From the NCBI RefSeq assembly GCF_001625365.1, contig NZ_LJJF01000001.1, forward strand, positions 6,312,501-6,376,500: a stretch of DNA of 64,000 bases, given 5' to 3'. The stretch is from Streptomyces sp. MJM8645 (GTDB taxonomy: Bacteria > Actinomycetota > Actinomycetes > Streptomycetales > Streptomycetaceae). Under the pieces are notes generated by a model that saw only the letters and a program-made list of their open reading frames with translations, was not told the DNA's origin and did not search any database. Both the position numbers and the translations under genes were made by a program. Below, piece by piece: positions 58,840 to 64,000 of the stretch (position 1 is the stretch's first letter; each line of letters begins with the position of its first letter).

Positions 58840-59685
58840 CTACTTCACGACGCCCGCGTCCGGGGCCAGCACACCACCGGCCACCAGTCCGATGATCAGG
58901 ACGCCGAGCAGCACCCGGTAGACCACGAACGGCAGGAAGCTGTGGTGCGAGATGTACTTGAGGAACCAGGCGATCGCCGCGTAGCCGACCGCGAAGGCGA
59001 TCGCGGTGGCCAGGATGGTCGGCCCCCAGGCCGGTGCCGGGCCCTCGCCGATCTTGAACAGCTCCAGCGCCCCCGAGGCGAGCACCGCCGGGATCGCCAG
59101 CAGGAAGGAGTAGCGGGCCGCCGCCTCCCGGCTGTAGCCGAGCAGCAGGCCCGCGCTGATCGTGCCGCCGGAGCGGGACACCCCCGGGATCAGTGCGAGC
59201 GCCTGGGCGAGGCCGTAGACACCCGCGTGCGGCAGGGTGAGGTCGGTGATCGGCCGGGCGTGCCGGACCGCGCGGGTGCGGTCGGCGAAGGCCAGCAGCA
59301 GGCCGAAGACGATCAACGTGGTGCCGATGATCCGCAGATCGCGCAGGTGGGTCTCGATGGTGTCCTGGAACAGCTTGCCGAGGATGCCGATCGGCAGCGT
59401 GCCGATGATCACGAACCAGCCCATCCGGGCGTCCGGGTCCGAGCGCAGCGCCGGGCGGAACAGCGACAGCGTCCAGGTCCGCACGATCGAGACGATGTCC
59501 CGGCGGAAGTAGATCAGCACCGCGGTCTCGGTGCCGAGCTGGGTCACGGCGGTGAAGGCCGCCCCCGGGTCGTCCCAGCCCAGCAGGGCGGAGAAGACCC
59601 GCAGGTGGGCACTGGAGGAGACGGGCAGGAACTCGGTGAGCCCCTGGATCAGACCGAGAACGGCCCCGTGGAACCAGTCGATCAC
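58840..59685 (-). CDS. uppP: Undecaprenyl-diphosphate phosphatase UppP
   Basis: 281 aa from a GTG at 59685. Integral membrane protein with the two UppP active-site motifs: LTEFLPVSSSAHLRV (E-x3-P-V-S-S-x-A-H) near residue 17, and LIPGVSRSGGT (PGxSRSG) about 150 residues later, with 8 hydrophobic segments. Dephosphorylates undecaprenyl pyrophosphate, recycling the lipid carrier used for peptidoglycan and other wall polymers, and can give bacitracin tolerance. Length standard. Monocistronic. Confidence 0.95.
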   Translation of the reverse strand: MIDWFHGAVLGLIQGLTEFLPVSSSAHLRVFSALLGWDDPGAAFTAVTQLGTETAVLIYFRRDIVSIVRTWTLSLFRPALRSDPDARMGWFVIIGTLPIGILGKLFQDTIETHLRDLRIIGTTLIVFGLLLAFADRTRAVRHARPITDLTLPHAGVYGLAQALALIPGVSRSGGTISAGLLLGYSREAAARYSFLLAIPAVLASGALELFKIGEGPAPAWGPTILATAIAFAVGYAAIAWFLKYISHHSFLPFVVYRVLLGVLIIGLVAGGVLAPDAGVVK

Positions 59686-59944
59686 CAGACACCCACCGGG
59701 GGTATCTGTGAGTCGTCGTACATGTGCGGTCCTCGCAGGTCGGAGCGGGCGTGCGGGCAGGCGGGCAGGCCGCGACCCGCACGGCCATCGGGCCGCGCAC
59801 GGGCGGGCGCGCGGCTGATGGTACGGGGTGAAGATGACTATTCTTTGTTCACCCTTTGACCCGGCTTTGCCCGTCGGCCCTTCCGTGACCCGCTGACTCC
59901 TCCGCCTGCCCTTCTGCCTGCCCTTCCGCCTGGCCTTCCGCCGC

Positions 59945-60658
59945 TCAGCCGGCGGGCCGGACGCGGACCCAGGTGCGGTCCTTGGTCAGGTAGCTCTCGA
60001 CCGTCAGACCGGCGTCCGCCAGCGCCCGGTCGAACGCGGCGGTGGTGAGCGGCCGGGAGCGGAAGGTGTGCGTCCAACGGCCGTCCGGGAACTCGTACTC
60101 GGCGTGGACGGAGTTCACGCCGTCCCCGACCGGCGTCGAGGAGACGATGCGCGACACGCCGTCGGTGCCGAGCCTGCCCTCGCGCGGCACGTTGAGGTGC
60201 CAGTCCTCGCCCTCCCGCTGCATCAGCACGCAGCCGTCCGCGGTGACGTGGCGGCGGCAGGTCTCCAGCAGGCCCTGGCGGACCGCCTCGTCGCCCGCGT
60301 GGATCAGGAAGGAGGCGAGCAGGACGACGTCGAAGCGCTCGCCGAGGTCCAGTCGCTCGATCGGGCTGCGCACGGTACGGATGCCCGCGCGAACCCTGGC
60401 CAGCATCTCGGGAGACTCGTCCACCGCCGTCACGGTGAAGCCGCGATCGGTCAGCGGGTGCGTCATCCGGCCGACGCCGCAGCCCAGTTCGAGGATGGTG
60501 GCGCCGGCCGGCATCGCGGCCTCGATCACGTCCGGGGCGTCGCCGACGGGGAGCCGGGCCCAGAGCTCGACGGCGCAGCCGTCCGGGGTGATCGCGCCCG
60601 GGCCCGTTCCGTCGTGCCCCTCGCGTCGTACGTTGCCGGTGTGCGTGTCGTTGGCCAT
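59945..60658 (-). CDS. Class I SAM-dependent methyltransferase
   Basis: 237 aa from ATG 60658 (an ATG three codons upstream is also possible). SAM motif I ATILELGCGVGRMTHPL (near residue 52), motif II TAVDESPEMLARVRA, motif IV FDVVLLASFLIHAGD. It is followed by a beta-rich C-terminal part (RWTHTFRSRPLTTAAFDRALADAGL) typical of small-molecule methyltransferases. Substrate unknown. The 103-bp gap to the PadR gene, in the same direction, leaves the operon question open. Confidence 0.88.
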   Translation of the reverse strand: MANDTHTGNVRREGHDGTGPGAITPDGCAVELWARLPVGDAPDVIEAAMPAGATILELGCGVGRMTHPLTDRGFTVTAVDESPEMLARVRAGIRTVRSPIERLDLGERFDVVLLASFLIHAGDEAVRQGLLETCRRHVTADGCVLMQREGEDWHLNVPREGRLGTDGVSRIVSSTPVGDGVNSVHAEYEFPDGRWTHTFRSRPLTTAAFDRALADAGLTVESYLTKDRTWVRVRPAG

Positions 60659-60761
60659 GGGCGTCATCGGAACACGGGCAGGGCGGGGAGGGAAGGTGCC
60701 GCAGCGGGTTTTCGGTCAGTCCGTCAGTCCGTCAGTCCGGAAGCCTGTCGGCCCGTCACCG

Positions 60762-61298
60762 TCAGCCTGTCGGTACGTCCTCCAGTTCGGCCAGGGTGGC
60801 GTGCAGCCAGGCGAGTTCGGCCTCGCTGGTGGCGCGGGCGATCAGCAGCAGGCCGCGGCGGAACGGGTCGGCGAACTCCTCGGCGCCGACCGGGCGGTCG
60901 CCGTCGTAGAAGAAGCTCGCCGGCTCGGAGAGGAAGGCCAGGCGGCGGCGGAGCACGGCGGCCTGTGCGGCGGGGTCGTCGAGGTGGCGCAGGAAGGCGA
61001 GCAGGGCGAACCAGCGGTTCTCGTCGCTGATGTCCAACGGCTCGGGCTCGCGCAGCTGGTCGAGCAGTGCGGTGCGGCCGGCCTCGGTGAGGTGGAGGGT
61101 GTGCCGGGGTGCGGCGGCGCTGCCGGGCTCGGTCTCGCGGACCAGCAGGCCGTCGGCCTCCAGGCGCTTGATCGCCGGGTAGAGCGTGCCGTCGCTGATC
61201 GGGCGGACGTGCCCGGTGAGTGCGGCGAGGTGGCGGCGCAGCTGGTAGCCGTGCAGCGGGCGGTCGTAGAGGAATCCGAGGATCGCGAGCTTCAGCAT
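60762..61298 (-). CDS. PadR family transcriptional regulator
   Basis: 178 aa from ATG 61298, apparently leaderless or with a weak ribosome-binding site. The N-terminal winged helix has the family pattern MLKLAILGFLYDRPLHGYQLRRHL...ISDGTLYPAIKRLEADGLLVRE. The longer C-terminal helical part is of the PadR-s2 / Vir type. PadR proteins usually repress a divergent target. Here the neighbours across a 112-bp space with TATATCG inverted repeats are an alpha/beta hydrolase and an aminoglycoside-kinase-like gene. Ligand unknown. Confidence 0.92.
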   Translation of the reverse strand: MLKLAILGFLYDRPLHGYQLRRHLAALTGHVRPISDGTLYPAIKRLEADGLLVRETEPGSAAAPRHTLHLTEAGRTALLDQLREPEPLDISDENRWFALLAFLRHLDDPAAQAAVLRRRLAFLSEPASFFYDGDRPVGAEEFADPFRRGLLLIARATSEAELAWLHATLAELEDVPTG

Positions 61299-61333
61299 GG
61301 GGCCACTCTCGCAGATTCGTCCCTCGGAGCTTC

Positions 61334-61369
61334 GGTATATCGGTTCCGCTATACCTCGATGGCGATATA
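61334..61369. promoter_or_regulatory. PadR operator-like inverted repeats
   Basis: TATATCG (61336-61342) with CGATATA (61363-61369), and GGTATA (61334-61339) with TATACC (61350-61355), overlap in the AT-rich divergent promoter between padR and the hydrolase gene. ATAT-containing dyads are typical of PadR regulators. Confidence 0.65.
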
Positions 61370-61410
61370 TGGTCTGGGCGTTCCCAGCCCCCGATGGAGG
61401 AGGAGTCCCC

Positions 61411-62178
61411 GTGCTGCGCCACGCCCCCGTCACCCCGAACGGCGACCGGATCCGATGGGTCGAGCTGCCCGGAGCCGAGCCCGCCCGGCTCTACCTGCAC
61501 GGCCTCGGCGCCAGCTCGCCTGCCTACTTCGCGGCCGCTGCCGCCCACCCGGGGCTCACCGGGCGCCGCTCGCTGCTGCTCGACCTGCTCGGCTTCGGCC
61601 TCAGCGACCGGCCCGCCGACTTCGGATACACCCTGGAGGAGCACGCCGACGCCGTCGCCGCGGCGCTGGCGGAGGCCGGGCTCGCCGGAGTCGAGGTGAT
61701 CGGCCACAGCATGGGAGGCGCGATCGCCGTCGTCCTCGCCCACCGGCATCCGGAGTCGGTCTCCCGGCTCGTCCTGGTCGACGCCAACCTGGACCCGGTC
61801 ACTCCCGGCCGCCGGCCCGGCAGCAGCGGCATCGCGAGCTTCACCGAGGAGGAGTTCCTGGCCGGCGGCCGGGACGAGGTCGCCGCGTGGGTCGGCCCGT
61901 CCTGGTGGTCCACGATGCGCCTCGCCGGGCCCGAGGCGCTGTACCGCAGCGCCGTCCACCTGGCCCGGGCGACGGTGCCGACGATGCGCGAACTGCTGCT
62001 CGGCCTCGACCTCCCGCGCGCCTTCCTGTACCCGGAGGCGGGCGGCGAGCCGCGCGGCGCCGGCCAACTCCGGGATGCGGGCGTACGGTTGGCGGCCGTC
62101 CCGGACTGCGGGCACAACATCATGCTCGACAACCTCGGCGGCTTCGTTTCGGCGGCTGGCCTCGAACCTCGACCGTAG
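61411..62178 (+). CDS. Alpha/beta hydrolase
   Basis: 255 aa from a GTG at 61411, with GGAGGAGGAG upstream. Alpha/beta fold: LYLHGLGASSPAYFA (oxyanion HG), RSLLLDLLGFGLSDRP, nucleophile elbow GHSMGGAIAVVLA, the acid region and the final GHNIMLDNL with the catalytic histidine. Esterase or haloperoxidase-like; substrate not identifiable. First gene of a two-gene operon with the aminoglycoside-kinase-like gene, 28 bp downstream, and divergent from PadR, which probably represses it. Confidence 0.88.
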   Translation: MLRHAPVTPNGDRIRWVELPGAEPARLYLHGLGASSPAYFAAAAAHPGLTGRRSLLLDLLGFGLSDRPADFGYTLEEHADAVAAALAEAGLAGVEVIGHSMGGAIAVVLAHRHPESVSRLVLVDANLDPVTPGRRPGSSGIASFTEEEFLAGGRDEVAAWVGPSWWSTMRLAGPEALYRSAVHLARATVPTMRELLLGLDLPRAFLYPEAGGEPRGAGQLRDAGVRLAAVPDCGHNIMLDNLGGFVSAAGLEPRP

Positions 62179-62206
62179 GCTGGGAAGTCGGAGAGGAGCC
62201 CACCTG

Positions 62207-63133
62207 ATGCCTGTTGACGTCCCGCCCGCTCTGACCGCGTCCCTGGAGAATTCCCTCGGCCCCGAAGGTCGTGCCTGGGCGGCCCGACTCTCCGCGCTGG
62301 CAGGCGAGTTGCTCGAACGCTGGGATCTGCGCCCGGACGGCCCGCCTGCGCACGGCGTCGTCGCCCTGGTGCTGCCGGTGCGGCGGGCCGACGGCACGCC
62401 CGCGGCGCTCAAGCTCCAGCCGGTGGACGAGGAGACGGAGGGCGAGCCGGCAGCCCTTCGAGCCTGGGACGGGCGAGGGGCCGTACGACTCCTCGGCCAC
62501 GAACCGGCCTCGGGCTCGATGCTGCTGGAACGTCTCGACCCGGGGCGTTCACTGCTGGATGTCGCGGACGACCGGGAGGCGCTGCACGTCCTCGCGGGCC
62601 TGCTAAGGGAATTGACCGGACGTCAGATCGAAGCCCCGGACCTGCGACGGCTGGCGGACCTCGCCGACGGTCTGCTCGCGCGGGCCCCGGCCGCCGCCGC
62701 AGCCCTCGTCGACCCGGCCGAGCGGCGCTTGCTCACCGACTGCGCCGCGGCCCTGCGCGAGGTCTGCACCGAGCCCGGCGACCGGCTGCTGCACTGGGAC
62801 CTGCACTACGGCAACGTCCTCGCCCCGCCCGAGGGCGGCGGCCGCGCCCCCTGGCTCGCCATCGACCCCAAACCGCTCGTCGGGCACCCCGGCTTCGAAC
62901 TCCTCCCGGCGCTGCGCAACCGCTGGGCCGACGTACTGGCCACCGGCGACGTCGCCCGGGCGCTGCGGTGGCGGTTCGACGTCCTGGTGGAGGCACTGGA
63001 ACTGGACCGCGAGGCGGCGGTCGGCTGGACGCTCGCCCGGGTGCTGCAGAACGCCGTATGGGCGGTGGAGGACGGGGAGTCGGCGCTCGACCCGGCGCAG
63101 CGGGTGGTGGCGGAGCTGCTGTCGGGGCGTTGA
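62207..63133 (+). CDS. Aminoglycoside/hydroxyurea phosphotransferase family protein
   Basis: 308 aa from ATG 62207, 28 bp after the hydrolase stop, with GAGAGGAG upstream. Kinase fold of the APH(6)/hydroxyurea group: AALKLQPVDEETEGEPAALRAW, GSMLLERLDPGRSL, catalytic motif LLHWDLHYGNVLA and metal-binding APWLAIDPKPLVGHPGFELLP. Members phosphorylate streptomycin at the 6-hydroxyl or inactivate hydroxyurea, but many chromosomal copies have unknown targets. Possible drug inactivation here is supported only by family and by PadR-type control. A hairpin after the stop may terminate the operon. Confidence 0.87.
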   Translation: MPVDVPPALTASLENSLGPEGRAWAARLSALAGELLERWDLRPDGPPAHGVVALVLPVRRADGTPAALKLQPVDEETEGEPAALRAWDGRGAVRLLGHEPASGSMLLERLDPGRSLLDVADDREALHVLAGLLRELTGRQIEAPDLRRLADLADGLLARAPAAAAALVDPAERRLLTDCAAALREVCTEPGDRLLHWDLHYGNVLAPPEGGGRAPWLAIDPKPLVGHPGFELLPALRNRWADVLATGDVARALRWRFDVLVEALELDREAAVGWTLARVLQNAVWAVEDGESALDPAQRVVAELLSGR

Positions 63134-63206
63134 GCGGAGCGCGCGCAGCGGGCGGAAAACAGCGGGCGGCAAACCGCGAGCAGAAACAACGAGCGGAAAC
63201 AACGAA

Positions 63207-63234
63207 GGCAAGGAGGTCACCGACTCTCCTTGCC
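63207..63234 (+). terminator. Hairpin upstream of rox
   Basis: GGCAAGGAG (63207-63215) pairs with CTCCTTGCC (63226-63234) in a 9-bp stem, 74 bp after the kinase stop. It likely ends the hydrolase/kinase transcript. Confidence 0.65.
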
Positions 63235-63244
63235 ACTCTCAAGG

Positions 63245-63277
63245 TATAGCGGACTGGGGGGCTTGCGGCAAGGCCCC
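63245..63277 (+). promoter_or_regulatory. Rifamycin-associated element (RAE) and candidate -10 of rox
   Basis: The inverted repeat GGGGCTTGCGGCAAGGCCCC at 63258-63277 corresponds, as recalled, to the rifamycin-associated element described upstream of rifamycin-inactivation genes (rph, arr, rox, helR) in actinomycetes. A possible -10 TATAGC lies directly before it (63245-63250). It is 60 bp ahead of the rox start codon, as expected for rifamycin-inducible expression. Confidence 0.85.
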
Positions 63278-63337
63278 GGTCGTGCCGCAGAATGACCGGC
63301 CGAAGCCGGGATCTGCGGGCATACCTGGGGGTTTGTG

Positions 63338-64000
63338 ATGATTGACGTGATCGTGGTCGGTGCCGGACCGACCGGTTTGATGCTGGCCGGCGAGTTGCGG
63401 TTGCACGGCGTGCAGGTACTCGTGCTGGAGAAGGAGGCGGAGCGGCCCCTGCCGGCCAGGGCGCGCGGTCTGCACGCGCGCAGTCTTGAGGTGATGGACC
63501 AGCGCGGGCTGCTGGAGCGGTTCCTCCCGCTCGGCCGGAAGTACGCGGTCGGCGGCTTCTTCGCCGGCATCGGCAAGGAGTGGCCGGAGCGGCTGGACAC
63601 CACCCAGGCGTACGTCCTGGCCATCCCGCAGGCGGTCACCGAGCGGCTGCTGACCGAGCACGCGACCGAACTCGGCGCCGAGCTCCGGCGCGGCTGCGAA
63701 CTGGTGGGGCTGAGCCAGGACGAGGACGGGGTGAGTGTCGAACTGGCCGACGGCACGCGGCTGCGCTCGCGCTACCTCGTCGGCTGCGACGGAGGCCGCA
63801 GTGCGGTGCGCAAGCTGCTCGGCGTCGGCTTCCCCGGCGAGCCCTCCAGGGTGGAGACGCTGCTGGGCGACATGGGGCTGGCCGAGGAGCCGGAGACGAT
63901 CGCCGCCGTCATCGCGGAGGTCCGCAAGACCCAGCTGCGGTTCGGCGCCATCCCCGAGGGGGACGGGGTGTACCGCGTCGTGGTGCCAGCCGAGGGGGTG
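63338..64000 (+). CDS. rox: Rifampin monooxygenase Rox (3' end beyond window)
   Basis: First 221 codons of a flavin-dependent monooxygenase, from ATG 63338 (a GTG one codon earlier is possible), running in frame off the window edge at 64000. It begins MIDVIVVGAGPTGLMLAGEL with the FAD-binding GXGXXG fold, then EKEAERPLPARARGLHARSLEVMDQRGLLERF, GGFFAGIGK, and the GD-type segment RYLVGCDGGRSAVRKLLGVGFPGEP. The sequence matches closely what I recall of Streptomyces Rox, which hydroxylates and linearises rifamycins using NADPH and O2. The RAE at 63258 supports this. Full-length proteins are about 480 residues, so roughly half is missing. Confidence 0.92.
   Translation, partial: MIDVIVVGAGPTGLMLAGELRLHGVQVLVLEKEAERPLPARARGLHARSLEVMDQRGLLERFLPLGRKYAVGGFFAGIGKEWPERLDTTQAYVLAIPQAVTERLLTEHATELGAELRRGCELVGLSQDEDGVSVELADGTRLRSRYLVGCDGGRSAVRKLLGVGFPGEPSRVETLLGDMGLAEEPETIAAVIAEVRKTQLRFGAIPEGDGVYRVVVPAEGV

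Overview
This is a high-GC actinobacterial chromosome segment, most likely from a Streptomycetaceae genome (Streptomyces or Kitasatospora). Signs for this are third-position G/C throughout, many GTG/TTG and leaderless starts, a mycothiol-dependent-type enzyme, DUF4184, DUF397, DUF4395 and NsdA-type proteins, a TTA (bldA-type) codon, classical Streptomyces chitinase promoter repeats, and a rifamycin-associated element in front of a rifampin monooxygenase gene. No phage, insertion sequence, CRISPR array or tRNA was seen.

Layout. 1-2.8 kb: 3' part of a 23S rRNA gene, 5S rRNA and terminator (the 16S gene and the 23S 5' end lie outside). 2.8-6.4 kb: beta-propeller lipoprotein, acyltransferase, DUF4395 membrane protein and a divergent thioredoxin. 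6.5-10.1 kb: etfBA electron-transfer flavoprotein operon with a palindromic operator, then a malonyl-CoA synthetase-like ligase. 10.4-18 kb: C40 cell-wall hydrolase, ribokinase, a P-loop/NUDIX fusion, DUF4184, M20 peptidase and a geranylgeranyl-reductase-type flavoprotein. 18-24 kb: secreted GH18 chitinase with its promoter, an ArsR-type regulator divergent from an MFS transporter, and an enoyl-CoA hydratase. 24-33 kb: mycothiol-type enzyme, hexapeptide acyltransferase, PucR regulator divergent from a secreted lipase, HutD, MFS/ROK pair and a PLP enzyme of the cysteine desulfhydrase type. 33-39 kb: beta-helix/AAA+ fusion, MOSC protein, DUF6643 and MscL. 39-48.5 kb: a glycan-flavoured zone (three glycosyltransferases, methyltransferase, DsbA-like protein, racemase, NodB deacetylase, sugar transferase). 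48.5-59.7 kb: NUDIX, orphan DhaM, DUF397, a conserved hypothetical, a cysteine-type leader peptide in front of an acyl-CoA-dehydrogenase-like flavoprotein, a kinase, an NsdA-type regulator, a PAS protein, a HEAT-like protein and UppP. 60-64 kb: methyltransferase, PadR regulator divergent from an alpha/beta hydrolase plus aminoglycoside-kinase operon, then rox, cut by the window edge.

The most interesting signals are mostly non-coding. (1) A cluster of GACCGGTC palindromes at 12.45-12.65 kb spaced 22, 33 and 126 bp, with no TetR-type gene anywhere in the window. (2) Five GGGGCAA/TTGCCCC-type palindromes at a convergent junction (45.5-45.9 kb), three of them exactly 44 bp apart. (3) Two copies of a CAGATAACAGAT hairpin family at gene 3' ends (20.6 and 33.4 kb), one supplying the stop codon of a regulator. 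(4) A leaderless 27-codon sulfur-type leader peptide. (5) A rifamycin-associated element plus rox. Most accessory genes are small divergent regulator/target pairs rather than one large cluster.
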